Shown: in pieces, positions 1 through 12,045 of the stretch
How the letters are laid out: each line of letters begins with the position of its first letter
How positions within the stretch are numbered: the stretch's first letter is position 1
Program-made: the position numbers and the translations under genes
Notes under the pieces: model-generated
Databases searched by the model: none
Told to the model about the DNA's origin: nothing
What the model saw: only the letters and a program-made list of their open reading frames with translations
DNA from: Daucus carota subsp. sativus
Taxonomy: Eukaryota > Streptophyta > Magnoliopsida > Apiales > Apiaceae
NCBI RefSeq assembly: GCF_001625215.2
Contig: NC_030381.2
Span: forward strand, 43,522,689 to 43,586,688
Direction: 5' to 3'
DNA: 64,000 nt

Positions 1-1659
1 CAACACAATTTACAGGGAGGTACCTTTAGCTTCTACTTTGTTTGGCGTGGGGTTTCTTATTAATTGAATTAATGTGTTTTTTTGTTTCTTCTCTGGCACT
101 AGCTTCTGCCAACTCTCTTTCAAGTTGGGTGGTTTAGCTATTTTAGTATCAAATTTGTCACTTTTTGCATCAAATCACTATCTACCTTGTCTCTCTGTCT
201 ACACAGCTGATAAGAGTCTAATCACATAATATTATTAATATTCAAATTAAATTGTCATCTTTTATTTGCAAATACAGCTGAATATTTTTACACTGCAACA
301 CACTACTCCCTCCGTCCCTTCTAGGAATCCTTGCACGCGTTTGTCCTTATAAATTATAGTTCTGTAATTTATTTTAAAGATTTTTTTCTGATTTAGAATA
401 AGAAAATATTAAAAATAAGTTATAGAACTATATTTTAAATGAGCATTAATATAGGTGTCGAGCAGTGGAATAAGATGTATAGAAATGAGTGAGATGGAGG
501 GAGTATAAGTTTATAACGACTCTACTACAAGAATTAATAGAGTATATTGTGACATGTATCTACTGTTTTTTTACTGGGAAAAACAGACCAGCTAGCTAAA
601 CTTAAACAAGTTACTGTAGATCTTTGATATATACTAGTAGTTCCTAGTATGTTCACTAAGTAGTATTGGAGCTATCTAGTACTCCTATAATACTATGCAC
701 TGAAATTGAACATAAAAAGCTTTAGAACGATCAATAGAGCAAGCTGCAAGAACAAAAATCCCAAGAGCCACCTTTCACTGGCTGACTTGATGTGATTACG
801 GAAATGACTGACAAACACTAAAGATGAGACAAATAAACCAGATTAGCCAACATATGGTCATTTCATAATTCTAAAGATTATATGTCATAAAAAGTACAAT
901 AAATCTACTTTTTCCTGTAATTCTTATTTATAAATAAATAATGATATACAATATTCCAAAATTATTATTAGAATATAATATGATTCTTCTCGTAAGCACT
1001 CGTCATTGAGTTTTTGAAAGAATTGGTCACTTAACATCGTTATGCAGCCGAAAAACTGTTTCGAATAGCAGTTTTTAGCTCAAAAATTGCTTTACTCATT
1101 TACAATTCTGCTTGTGACGGACTCTTTCTCGACTCAAGATTAGTTGGTTACCAATAAATCCTGCTTACATTTCAACTCAAGCGAAAAGAACTAGTTTCGT
1201 AGACATTAAAAAAATACTCAGCATTTGCACTTGCCAGAGTCTTTATTGGACAAAAATTCCAACACATTATGCTACCAGTTGACCAGTGATTCCAGTAGCC
1301 CAAATTCAATACCTTCTATATAACAGAAAAACTTTTAAATGACAGATTTATGAAGACATTAACCTGTATAGTTCAGTAATAAGAACTTTACTCTAAACAA
1401 ATCAACTCCAACATGAATTCTGATCTAATCACTGTAGAATTTTATCTATCATACACTGTGAGACGTATGAAGTAATTAAACTTCAAGTGATCAACTCAGT
1501 CTGTCTGTTCTGCTTTCTATTGCTCCAGATTATTTTGTTTCTCTGTCTAGACCTCTTATGAAGCTAATTACGAAACACATAATCTTATACTCCCTTGTTT
1601 GCGAGGCAAGCATTTACACTGACCATAAAGTACAGTTCTCATCAACCTTCACTTCAGTT
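1..1659. other. gene-free AT-rich stretch
   Basis: No coding exon or RNA gene is recognisable on either strand. The only structured element is the small Stowaway-type MITE listed separately at 306-503. The last few hundred bases probably include the 3' UTR and terminator region of the minus-strand carrier gene that ends at 1660. Confidence 0.5.
306..503. mobile_element. Stowaway-type MITE (198 bp)
   Basis: The left end reads CTCCCTCCGTCCC and the right end is its inverted form (GATGGAGGGAG). Both sides are flanked by the dinucleotide TA (304-305 and 504-505), the target duplication expected of Tc1/mariner-derived Stowaway MITEs. The interior is AT-rich and non-coding. Confidence 0.75.
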
Positions 1660-3460
1660 TTAAGCTTTTTTTATTCTACCTGCACTGACCACAAGATACC
1701 TTCGAATGGCAAGTATAAGGACCCAAGTTGTTGCTGCAACTTTCTCTTTAATCATCAATAGTAGTGCTGAGCTTAACACAGTCTTCAGAATCTGTGCATG
1801 CAACCCCTTGAAAAATCCTAGCAAGCCCTCTTTTTTCCATATAGAATATATAACACCAGATATTGTTTTGCGGGATTTTGTTTTACCATTCCCATTGGCA
1901 TCCTCATCCGGATCTGCAGCCTGAATCATTACCTTAGTCCTGTTTGCAGTTCATGTCAGAAAATGGTCATCTTCCGACGTCAAAATAACATTAAGAGTGC
2001 CGTAAGAGAAATAGCAACAGACCTGATAGCTGGATAAGTTAATACAGTTGCAATGCTCTTTGAGATTGCACCTATCATAAAAGCAGAGAAGGCCGAAAGG
2101 GATTCGGAGGATGATCCATTTTGAGTTTTAACTTGTTTCCTTATCGCCTTCTGTTTCATCTGATCAAATACTGTGTACTGCACACACAAAGTTACTCGAT
2201 CAGCTTGACATTATCCATAGAGGATCCCTATCTGACGTTCTCTGACTTGTAAATTGTAATAAGACCATAAGAATCATACTAAAGGTACACGGTACTGTTG
2301 GTAACACTGGATCTGAATTTGTGAAGAAACATAATAGTATTACAAAAGGTACGAAGTGGTACCTGAATTGCAGGATTGGAAGTCAAAAGAAGAGAGATGC
2401 CAAGGCCATCAAATGCTTCACTCCAACTCCCTCCAGTTAGGGTTAACCATAGTCCTTTCGATTTCCCAAAGGAGCTCGTTTGCATTCTCGAGGATGCGGT
2501 ATCCAGAGGCTTCACCAAAAAAAAACCATAGTGCTTTTAGAAAAACATAGCAAACATAACTTTAGAATAACATATATTATAATGACACAATGATGAGAAC
2601 AGTATACTTTTTGTATGTTAATAATCATATTCATATAAAAGAAAAAATTAAAAAAATGATCATCTTATAGCAACCATCCCAACAAACTCTTGGTTGGACT
2701 TTAGCAGCACCAACATTTAACCACGATTTGACGTGGTAAAAAGTCAAAAACAAAATACTTGATCGAGCTTTTAATAAATATTAAGATTCATCAAATTGAA
2801 GTTAAACTTCAACATAAACACACATTGTGAGCAGCGTCTGATCATTGATTCACTTTATCTCGCCAGTGTTTATGCGAGTGTACTGTAATCCGATTAAAGT
2901 CTTTATGCTGTGAATATAATTTACATTTCAGTGAAATGATTTCACAGTAATTCATCAACTAATACCCCCATAGTTTGTGCTTTCTCTATTTAATGATACA
3001 TATTTATGAACATGATCAGTGCAAACATAGCATAAAACGGTCTACACTGACCACTAGCCTGGTTGCATGTGAGCAGTTACAAAAATTAAACTCTTCTTAC
3101 TATTTTGATGATCCTTACAGACCAACAGTGTTTACTCAATTAAGATCGTTTAAAGTCATGTGTACAGAACTCCTCTCAAGTCTTATATATGTTTGCATGT
3201 CTTCCATGTTGTTCCACACTTAATATCAAATGTCTTTCTTGGTTTTCTTAGCTACGAGCAGTTTTTTTTCAATTTTTCAGTACAGTATTCATCTTCAAAA
3301 TCTATATTAATTGAAGATGTGATTCAACAAAACATAAGTAAAAGTTGGATTTCCATTAAAAAAAGGTTTCATATTCAATCAATTTACTAATCAGAACTTC
3401 TTTTTCCCTTGCTAGTTCTCCATTAAAACTTGGCAGGTTCGATCATAGCCACAATGACTT

Positions 3461-3491
<31 letters not shown>

Positions 3492-4833
3492 GCGTAAGGT
3501 CTCTCTGAAATCTCTGGTCAGGTAAACTATTTCTATAGTTTAACTATTGAATATGGTGACGACTCGCAGCAGAACCTAATTCATGTGGACCAATTAATCA
3601 GTAAAACGTAGATCAGAACTTCTACAGAGTTATATGAGCAACTGCTAATTGCGTTGGATGCAACATATCTTAGAATTGACATCAGAAAGTTCTACATCCA
3701 CGAGAATGCTTCCGCATGCACTAGTGCTTGTACAAAGGCAGAGAGAGGAAACATTAAAAATGTTGGGGTTGGGAGGACTAGCACAGAATTTCTTACTTGA
3801 GTTATAAGGGCAGTACATGACCCAGCAGCAGCTGCTATAAGTAGGTTTGCTTTGGTGCCAATGTATTTGGAACCACTCTTTTTCAGATATAATTTCTTGA
3901 AGTAACTATATCCATAAAAATATACAAACTGTGCGATGAATGACTGCAGGTTCTTTGTTCCAAGGCCTTGATACAACGAAAGAACCTGACCTTTTGATAT
4001 TGCTTCTAAAAGAACATCAGAAAGGTTCCTGCAAAAAGCAGAGAAAGACAATGAATCATGATGAAAAGATATTTAATGGTGTAACCGTGTAAGACAAGAA
4101 TACCACAACTTGATAATTTTGGCTCATATTAACACAATTGAAATATAGGACCAAACTAAAAAAAAATTGGAAATTTTTTCATATTTTATTTATGCATAAA
4201 CACCTACAAAATAACATATATTCAAACAAAAAATCTGCTCATTCGGCTTATATTATATTTCCTGATCTTAGGACGGAACACAAGCCCCGCCCATTTCGCA
4301 TATGACAAAACTTGATAGCAACCTCTCATGCTGCTTTAGATGCTAATTGTATATAGAAAAAGTCCCAATTTGCAAAAACTGCACATGATCATCCTAGGTT
4401 CTAACTTGCGAAAAATATGAACTTGAGAAACATATGGAACCAAATGAGAGCAGTCAGAGTACAAAATTAAACCACTTGTACTAATTCATATTAAAATTTC
4501 AAGAGTCAACCTAAACATACCACCAACCCATCTCAAGAACACATCAGCACACAATAATTCATCAAAAAAACAAAAAAAAACAAATACAAATCGACCCAGA
4601 AACACATAATCACAGGAAACGAACAAAAGCATAATAAGTGATCAAAAATAAAAAAATTTAAAAAAAAAACAGAAAATAAAAAGAAAAGACCTGTATCTCT
4701 GATGACCCTGTTCTCTAACCTCAGCCTGGTACTTGGCCTTACAAGTATCAAGAGGGTACAAAATAGTTGTACTAACCAAAGCTCCAATGGCTCCTGAGGT
4801 CGCTTCTGATATAGATTGGAGATTCACAGACAT
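1660..4833 (-). CDS. PNC1: peroxisomal adenine nucleotide carrier (PNC1/PNC2-type), five exons
   Basis: Mitochondrial-carrier-family protein of peroxisomes that exchanges cytosolic ATP for peroxisomal AMP/ADP, feeding fatty-acid activation before beta-oxidation. Exons on the minus strand: 4833-4691, 4028-3797, 2509-2363, 2177-2023, 1939-1660. All junctions are GT-AG and the frame closes to 318 aa, close to the ~320-330 aa of Arabidopsis PNC1/2. Three carrier repeats are visible. The signature is PLDTCKAK near residue 27 in repeat 1, [10 protein letters not shown] at the start of exon 3 in repeat 2, and YPAIRTKVMIQ across the exon 4/5 junction in repeat 3. The family-typical NPAIQYTVFDQ and [16 protein letters not shown] stretches are present. 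The start is the ATG opening [17 protein letters not shown], which matches the family N terminus. PNC1 and PNC2 cannot be separated by eye; the family call is firm. Confidence 0.95.
3459..3492. repeat. T12-G22 homopolymer tract in PNC intron 2
   Basis: A run of T is followed directly by about 22 G in the intron between exons 2 and 3 of the carrier gene. Such tracts are slippage-prone and the exact length in an assembly is unreliable. Confidence 0.9.
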
Positions 4834-5033
4834 GATCTCTGAGCTTTTATGTGTGTATTTTTATGTACATGTAGAAATTGAAGATGATCAAAGTTGTTGA
4901 ATACATACAGAATCTGTAAGTATATGTAGAAAGGAAAAAAGGGGTTGGTGAAGATGGGAAATGGGAAATAATTAAAGATTAAAATGAATAATTGATTCAA
5001 TGACGGAGAGATAGAGAGAGCAGACGGGATCAA

Positions 5034-5150
5034 AGATGGTGGCTTCTTGCTTTCATTGGGAAGTGTAATAAATTACGTGCAAATGCTTCTTGGGCCCTTA
5101 TTGCTCTCCATGGGGCCACGTGACACGGTTTACCCTGTTCTTAAAAAATA
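5034..5150. other. PNC 5' flank / upstream region
   Basis: The stretch between the carrier start region and the composite MITE beginning at 5151. The minus-strand leader and core promoter of the carrier should lie between 4834 and about 5100. Its leader is rich in CT (GA on the plus strand near 5005-5020). No clear TATA box was assigned. Confidence 0.35.
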
Positions 5151-5199
5151 CTGCCTCTGTCCCATTTACACGCATTTCAATACTCTTCACAGGCTGAGG

Positions 5200-5326
5200 T
5201 TAAAATCAATCTCACTGTCCTCACTGTTCTCTGATGAACTCGTAATGCTGGCCCTTAAAATCAATCTCACTGTCCTCAAACCTCCAAACTTTAATTTAAA
5301 ATCAATCTCACTGTCCTCAAACCTCC
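5200..5326 (+). repeat. P450-derived micro-repeats copied from CYP71 gene A
   Basis: A 50-bp segment at 5235-5284 is identical to 8058-8107, inside exon 2 of the P450 gene ending at 9619. The core TTAAAATCAATCTCACTGTC is present three times, at 5200, 5253 and 5296. The matching exon segment encodes the stretch around FEDSEIDFKGQHYEF just upstream of the haem loop. Genes B and C differ from this copy at several bases, so gene A is the source. The fragment is too short to encode anything. Confidence 0.85.
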
Positions 5327-5347
5327 AAAATTCTGAATAAAAATATA

Positions 5348-6854
5348 GGGTGTTGCTAAATACAGTTCACTTTTACTTCGTGCAGTTCGCAGAGATTACA
5401 AGTATATCCCTCAACCTATTAAATGTGTGGAACCATGATAAATGCCTTAGTGTTGATGACAATGCGTCTCAGATAATAATATCATATTGTGATAAGGTTA
5501 TATTGCACATGTATAACACCTGATGCCTAAACTTTCTTATTTTCTTTTTTAATTTTTAATTTTAAGATATTTAAGTTTTAATTCTAAAACATATTCTTTT
5601 CAAAAATATGTTATAATATATGATTATCATGTTTTAATAATTTATTGATTTTGCATATTTAATATTATGAATTAATAAAATTATTGACTATTAAAGAAAC
5701 ATTCATTTTTATAAATATTATATACATGTTAAAATTGTGTGCAAGAATAATCTTTAAAATATATTTTAAAATTGTGAAGATTCTTAATACATATTAAAGA
5801 TTCTAGGCCGCCTAAAGGTTATATTATAAAAGCTCAAGTATTTTTATTTTGACTAAAATATTATATCAAACACTAGTGTTAACTTTTTAATATTTTTTGT
5901 TATTGAGATTTTAGCCCATCCCAACCCCAATGCTAGTATAGTCTTAAAATTTTAAGTTGTTATGATTAAATGAGAATGAACAAAGTAAAAAAAATTACAC
6001 ATCGACAAAATATTAAAGATGTGAATAAAATTATATATAAAGTAAAAAAATTTAGTGATAAAATCATATATAAATTCAAATAAAATTATATGAATAAATA
6101 TTATATATAACTTATCTTTCTAAATATTCAATACACATTAAAGATTCTAGGCCAGCTAAAGGCTATATTATAAAAAAAATCAAATATTTTTTATTTTGAT
6201 TAAAATATTATACCAAACATTAGTGTTGTCTTTTTAATATTAAAAATCAAGTATTTTCTATTTGACTAAATATTATATCAAACACTAGTGCTAACTTTTA
6301 ATATTTTATATATTAGGATTTTAGCCATTCCGACCCTAATGATTTTTTGCCCATGGTCTCGTAGCAAAGCCTCAAAATCTTAAGTTGTTTCGATTAAATG
6401 AGAATGAACAAAGTGAAAAAACTAAACATATCGATAAAAAATTAAAGAGATGGATAAAATCCTATATAAAATCAAATATTTTAGTGATAAAATTATATAT
6501 AAAATCAAATATATGAATAAATATTATATATAAAAATTATTTTTCTAAATTCTTAATACATACTAAAGGTTCTAAGCCAGTTAAAGGTTATAATATAAAA
6601 AAAATCAAATAGAGTTTAGTATAATCTCAAAATTATAAGATTTAAATTAAAGTTGAGAATGAACAAGAGTACTCATTGAAAAAAGATAATTAAATTAGTT
6701 AGTTAGTGGATGGATGTATTGATTGCGTGTATTAATACCCGATGTGCACAAAAAATTAGGGCAGAAAAATATAGTTACACAAAAGTTTAGGAAGGATATA
6801 TTTGTAATCTGGTGAACTGCACAAAGTAAATATGAAGTGTATTTAGCAACTATG
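5348..6854. mobile_element. non-autonomous TIR transposon, ~1.5 kb, Mutator-like or hAT-like
   Basis: The left terminus (GTTGCTAAATAC...GTGCAGTTC...GATTACAAGTATATCC) recurs in inverted, imperfect form at the right end, over about 65 bp on each side. An 8-bp direct repeat AAAATATA flanks the element (5340-5347 and 6855-6862). The interior is about 80% AT with no transposase ORF. It contains three diverged direct repeats starting near 5781, 6128 and 6550, each with a conserved block CTAGGCC-GCTAAAGG. Superfamily is uncertain: 8 bp fits hAT, but the terminus lacks the usual CAGGG and resembles MULE-type ends. Confidence 0.7.
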
Positions 6855-6990
6855 AAAATATAACATCCAAACTTTAATTAAAAAAAGAAAATTTAAAAAT
6901 AAATTACACAACTACACTTCACAGGAGTATTAAAGTCCGTGCCGCGTCCCCGTCCCCCAATATATACTACTCAGGGGGACGGAGGGAGTA

Positions 6991-7412
6991 CTAAGAAATT
7001 ATTTTCGTAAAAATAATTATTTATGTTTATCAAATAAAAAAATAATTATTTCTTGTAATATTTATTTTTAATCAAAGTACGAGAATATGTACTTATATGA
7101 GGAAATAAGTCCTTATCTCTGAAACATGTTATTTGTCGGACCGTACTCGTGTATCATTGTTAGATTTAAAGATTTTGGGGTTTATGAGAAAATTGATTAA
7201 GAGAATCATATAAAAGAATCAAAATATAGTATGCAAAATATTTTTTATGTATTTTAAATTATGTATAAAAAATTAAAGAGAAATAAATATGGGATAAAGA
7301 GGAATTTTGTATTATAACAAGTATTTTGTAATATATGAAAAATTGGGTAATGTGATGATTTTATAGTGATTATTCGAAAATCAGGAATCAATATAGTATT
7401 TAATATATTAAT

Positions 7413-7468
<56 letters not shown>

Positions 7469-7842
7469 GTTGGCCAACACTGAATTAGGAGCGAATTAAT
7501 AAGAAATTTACCATTTTCTTTATGTAGAAATTTGGCATGGAGATTTTTGACAGCTGAGCTGATATACAGTAGAAGGATCATTGTGCAACTTCTAAAAAAG
7601 GGTCTTGGCTTTGAATCTCTGAATTTTATTTGGGTAATTAGCAGAAGAAACCTCTTAATAGTTGATTACTTGGCCATTTTCAGTTGGAATTATAAAACAA
7701 AGACCCTGTTTAAGAATTTCAGCTAGAATTCAGAGATATCTCTGTTGAGGCCTTGTAGACTATAGTATATATTTAAGTTGAAGTAGAACCTGCAAATGAA
7801 AATGCAAATAATGCCAATGCAAGTACTGCAGTATCAATACTA
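6991..7842. other. AT-rich spacer with (AT)n microsatellite
   Basis: No gene is recognisable. It contains a (TA)n tract of about 48 bp at 7417-7465. The segment nearest 7843 should carry the 3' UTR and polyadenylation signals of P450 gene A. Confidence 0.5.
7417..7465. repeat. (AT)n microsatellite
   Basis: About 24 uninterrupted AT units, likely to be length-polymorphic. Confidence 0.95.
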
Positions 7843-9619
7843 TTAAGTTTGGATTTCATGCTTGATCGGAACGAGTTGAAGAGGAAATTTCTTGTTTATG
7901 GTCAAGCCAACCTCTTCCTCCATGTTAATGTCTTCAGGCTTCATCCCATCAGGCAACTGCCAGTCGAAACAATACAGCAGATTTGCAAGTATAGATTCCA
8001 CCGAAGCCAAGCCCATTGTCATTGCAGGACACATTCTGCGACCAGCACCAAATGGAATGAACTCGTAATGCTGGCCCTTAAAATCAATCTCACTGTCCTC
8101 AAACCTCTCTGGAGAAAATTCCTCCGGCTTATACCATGTATTTGTGTCTCTGCCAATAGCCCATGCATTGACAAAGATCCTGGTTTTGGGGTATACGTTG
8201 TATCCCCCAATTTTGCAGAATTGCATTGATTCGCGAGGTAATAGGAGTGGCACTGGAGGGTGCAACCTGAGGGTCTCTTTTACCACCATCTTGAAGTACT
8301 TGAGTTTCTCTATTTCACTCTCGTCTACTTGTGATTTATTTCCCGTGATCTCTCTGATTTCAGCTTGCACCTTTCTCATGACTCGCGGGTTCTTGGAAAG
8401 CTCACTCATGGCCCATATGATTGTGCCAGAAGAAGTGTCTATTGAAGCCAGAAATAGATCCTGAAGCAGGTGAAAACATGCATGTTACAAATCATAGAAA
8501 TAAATCATTAGCTGGTTAAATAGTCACATAGAAAGAGAAGCAGAGGAAACGGACAACCAACCGAGTTTCTAACAGCTAATGATTCAAATAAATCATTAGC
8601 TTGTTAGTGATTATAGAAGTTTTAAACTTCTATAATCAAACACACAAACACAAAAATATATTCAGACGAAGAAAATATAGTTTTACCACAAAGACGGCTT
8701 TAATATGATCTTTTGAGAGACGGAGGGCAGCCGTTTCATCATTGGACAAAGCAAGCAAGATATCAGTTATGTCTTGATGGTTCAACTGAGGCCTAGAAGG
8801 ATCGAGATGCTCTTTGATAACACTTTCATTAAATTTATCGACCTCAGTAAAGCACTTTTCCATCTTGTGTCGAAATCCAGATAATAGATCAATTATCCAT
8901 CCATAATAAGGGAAGAAATCTGCTGCACAAAAGCCACTAGTCACTTTCATAACATCCTGTATAGTCTTCTGAATTTCATCTTCCTTGAACTTCTCCCCAT
9001 GGAAACTACTGCCAAAAGCAACCTCACAAATGATGTTTTTCGCGAGGGAAAATATTTTCTTGTCAAGGTGAATTAACTTAGTGTCAGGGTCTAAAGCTTC
9101 TTTGGAGATGAGGGCCACAAATTTAGCAATCTCTTGGTCTCTAACATGTTGAAAGGAACGAACTCTCTTAACAGTAAAAATTTCTATGACACAGAGCTTA
9201 CGCATTTCACGCCAGTAATCACCATAAGGAGAAAAAGAGATGTCCTTCTGATTGTATGATAGTTTTCTCATACCATAAGAATCAGGCCTGCTGCAGCACT
9301 TTGTATCATGAACTTTGAGCACCTCTTTGGCCATCTCAGACGACGAGACGATCAGAGCAGGGACTTGGCCTAGTCTTAGGTGCATGACAGGCCCGTATTG
9401 TTGGGACAGTCTGTACAGAGAAACATGAGGCAGTCTTCCAAGTTGGTGAAGGTTGCCTAATATGGGGAGCCTCGGAGGACCTGGGGGCAGATTTTCTAGA
9501 ATTTGTTTCGAAAAATATCCATGACACAATGGAAGGAGAAACAGGAGGAGGAGAAAGGCAGTGGTAGTTAAAAGCCAGAAGAATGAGACAGAGCTAAGAA
9601 ATTCAGAGATCATTTCCAT
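7843..9619 (-). CDS. cytochrome P450, CYP71 family (CYP71B-like clade), gene A
   Basis: ER-anchored haem monooxygenase; substrate unknown, and CYP71 members mostly oxidise specialised metabolites (terpenoids, phenolics, alkaloids). Exon 1 is 9619-8687 and exon 2 is 8460-7843, joined by one phase-0 GT-AG intron, giving 516 aa. Visible in order: N-terminal membrane anchor (residues about 8-35), proline hinge LPPGPPR (about 44-50), I-helix segment with D319-T320-S321 (ASIDTS in place of the common AGTDTS), K-helix E373-T-L-R376, PERF (428-431), and haem loop [11 protein letters not shown] with Cys455 as axial ligand. The residue after CP is Ala rather than Gly, as in part of the CYP71B group. 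The start matches MEMISEFL in gene C. The upstream sequence is shared with gene C. The intron holds a palindrome at 8612-8638. Confidence 0.93.
8612..8638. repeat. 27-bp near-perfect palindrome in the gene A intron
   Basis: GATTATAGAAGTTT and ACTTCTATAATC face each other around a very short loop inside the only intron of P450 gene A. Genes B and C have no such hairpin in their introns. It may be a small foldback remnant; no function can be read from it. Confidence 0.7.
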
Positions 9620-10023
9620 GAGTGCTACTGAGGGGCAAGATAAGGTGTGATATCCTTATAAAACCAGATTGTGATGTAGACTTAGTGGTTTATTTTGAAA
9701 CTAAGGCCCAAAGAAATGTCAAATACGTTGAATGAGGATCAAGTGAGTGCACTCTTAGTCAATACTCTCGCTCTGGCTCTCATGTTCCTTACGTTTCTTG
9801 ATTGACTCAACCTAATCTGGAGAGGGTAAGTATGTAAATAGTCAGTTAAATTATTTTTTAGCTACTTAATGAAACTATTAGGCATTAATGAAATTTGAGT
9901 TTTCGTTTAACACAGATCGTAAAAATACAAGTAAAAGCTACAATGAACTGGCAAAAGCACAGTTGCTCACTTAACTCTATAATCGAAAGAAGAGGGGCTA
10001 AGGCCAATACTGGATTGCGCGGT
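9620..10023 (-). promoter_or_regulatory. gene A promoter, block duplicated upstream of gene C
   Basis: The first ~190 bp upstream of gene A (9620-9810) align almost base for base with 13796-13990 upstream of gene C, so the tandem duplication included the promoter. A minus-strand TATA-like sequence TTTTATAAGG lies at 9655-9664, about 36-45 bp before the ATG, implying a very short leader. Beyond 9810 nothing recognisable is seen up to the end of gene B. Confidence 0.55.
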
Positions 10024-11641
10024 TTAATTTATACGTCTGACAGGTAGCAGCTGAAGTGGGAATTTTTTGTTAATAGTCAAGCCAACCACTTCTTCCATGT
10101 TAATGTCTTCAGGTTTCATCCCTCTAGGCAACTGCCAGTCGAAACAATGCAACATATTTGCAAGTATTGATTCCACCGAAGTTAAGCCCGTTGTCATTCC
10201 AGGACAAATTCGTCGACCAGCACCAAATGGAATCAGCTCGTAATGCTGACCCTTGAAATCAATCTCACTGTCCTCAAACCTCTCTGGATAAAATTCTTCC
10301 GGATTCAACCATGTATTACTGTCTCTGCCAATCGCCCATGCATTGATAAAAATCCTGGTTTTGGGGTACACACTGTAGCCCCCAATCTTACAGTATTGCA
10401 TTGATTCTCGCGGTAAGAGTAGCGGTGCTGCAGGGTGCAGCCTCAGAGTCTCCTTCACTACCATCTTCAAGTACTTGAGCTTCTCTATTTCACTCTCTTC
10501 TACTTGATTTTTATTTCCTATTACTTTTCTGATTTCAGTTTGCACCTTTGACATTACTCGCGGGTTCTTGGCCAGTTCGCTCATTGCCCATACAGTTGTC
10601 CCAGAGGTAGTGTCTATTGAAGCCAGAAATAAATCCTGAAAACACCAGAAACACATGAACCTCATAGAAGCGCGTAAAGGAAAGAAGCACGTAGGGTATA
10701 GTATAATATACAAACTAAATTACCATGAAGACAGCTTTGATGTTATCTTTGGTGAGTCTGAGGGGACCAGTTTTATCATTTGACAAAGCAATTAAGATGT
10801 CAGTAATGTCTTCATGGTCCAGCCTGGGCCTTGAAGGTTGGAGATGTTCCTGAATAACAGCCTCATAGAATTTATCAAACTCATGAAAGCAATTTTCCAG
10901 CTTCTGGCGAAACCCTGTTAATATATCAATCATCCATCCATAGTATGGAAAGAAATCTGCAGCGCAGAAGCCACTAATTACCAGCAAGGCATCCTGTAAA
11001 GTCTTGTGAATTTCTTGTTCCTTGAGCTTCTCATGTTCAAAATCGGTTCCAAATGCAATCCCACAAATGATGTTTTTTGCAAGAGAGTATATTTTGTGAT
11101 CAAGCTGGATGGATTTATTGTCAGGGTCTGAAGCTTCTTCTGAGAGAATGTTCACAAACTTGGCAATCTCCCGGTCTCTGACATGCTGAAATGAACGAAC
11201 CCTCTTGACAGTAAAAAGTTCTATGACACAAATCTTACGCATCTCGCGCCAGTACTCACCATAAGGACTGAAAGATATGTCCTTTCGGTTGTATGATAAC
11301 CTCCTCATACCATACGAATCAGGCCTATTGCAGCAACTCGCATCCTGATCTTTGAGCACCTCTTTTGCCATCTCGGGGGATGAAATGACCAAAGTAGGGA
11401 CTCGACCAAGTTTTAGGTGCATGACGGGGCCATATTTTTGGGACAGTTTATACAGAGAAAAATGAGGCAGATTACCAAGTTGGTGAAGGTTGCCTATAAT
11501 GGGAAGCCTTGGAGGACCTGGGGGTAGATTTTCCAAATTTCGTTTCCCTACATTTCTGTTTAAGAAGATAAGTAGAATGGCAATGCCAGTAAGAAGCCAT
11601 GGCAATGAAAGGAAGTTGAGAGATTCCGAAAAGATTTCCAT
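10024..11641 (-). CDS. cytochrome P450, CYP71 family (CYP71B-like clade), gene B
   Basis: Second member of the tandem array. Exon 1 is 11641-10724 and exon 2 is 10635-10024, separated by an 88-bp GT-AG intron; 509 aa, normal for the family. N-terminal anchor, LPPGPPR hinge, I-helix ASIDTTSG (Asp314), ETLR K-helix (Glu368/Arg371), PERF and haem loop PFGAGRRICPG with Cys450 are all present. Unlike A and C it has the classical CPG. It is the most diverged intact copy: the anchor differs (MEIFSESLNFLSLPWLL) and its upstream region does not align with those of A and C. Substrate is unknown; a microsomal oxidation in specialised metabolism is the family expectation. Confidence 0.93.
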
Positions 11642-12045
11642 TAAGCTAGGTGATAGGGTAGAAATGAGCAGGAAACCAAATTTCGAATTTGGTTATGAGA
11701 AGATAGAAGACAGTGTTAAACATGGTACCATACAATATTAAAATATTCTATCTTTATCCTTAAACTGTGATATGGACCTGTGCGGTGCTGGTTGAATTAA
11801 TGCAAAGCAATAATGTAAAAACAGTTAAAAGTATCCGCATGACTATACATATCATCCAAGTATATATAGAGGGCAATCACATTACAGTGAATAAATAGTT
11901 TACTCGGTGTGAATTTATATTCTTATTGACTATATCAATTGCTACTGCAATTTAGATAATTATGTATCTGTACCTCCAGTGAGCCCTTGACCTCGTGCTC
12001 TAATTACGAAGGAAGGCATTTCCTAGCTAGTTTATAGTCAGGGGA
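11642..12045. other. spacer between P450 genes B and C
   Basis: Contains the upstream region of gene B and the 3' flank of gene C. No further gene or transposon end was recognised. Confidence 0.4.

Larger units (their letters stand above)
5151..6988. mobile_element. Stowaway-like element, interrupted by nested insertions
   Basis: The left end (CTGCCTCTGTCCC at 5151) and right end (inverse of CTCCCTCCGTCCCC, ending 6988) are Stowaway-type termini. Both are flanked by TA (5149-5150 and 6989-6990). Beyond the termini the two arms also share a subterminal block (AATACTCTTCACAGG on the left, inverse of AATACTCCTGTGAAG on the right). Between the arms lie P450-derived micro-repeats (5200-5326) and a second transposon with its own target duplication (5348-6854). 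The region therefore reads as an old MITE split by later insertions. Confidence 0.6.

Noticed and set aside
5047-5340. 97-codon ORF containing P450-like DNA
   Set aside because: The P450 match is to the antisense strand of an exon, so this frame is not P450 protein; it is a mixture of MITE and copied DNA.
6905-6990. separate short Stowaway element at the right edge
   Set aside because: Its subterminal block pairs with the left arm at 5151, so it is better read as the right arm of one interrupted element.
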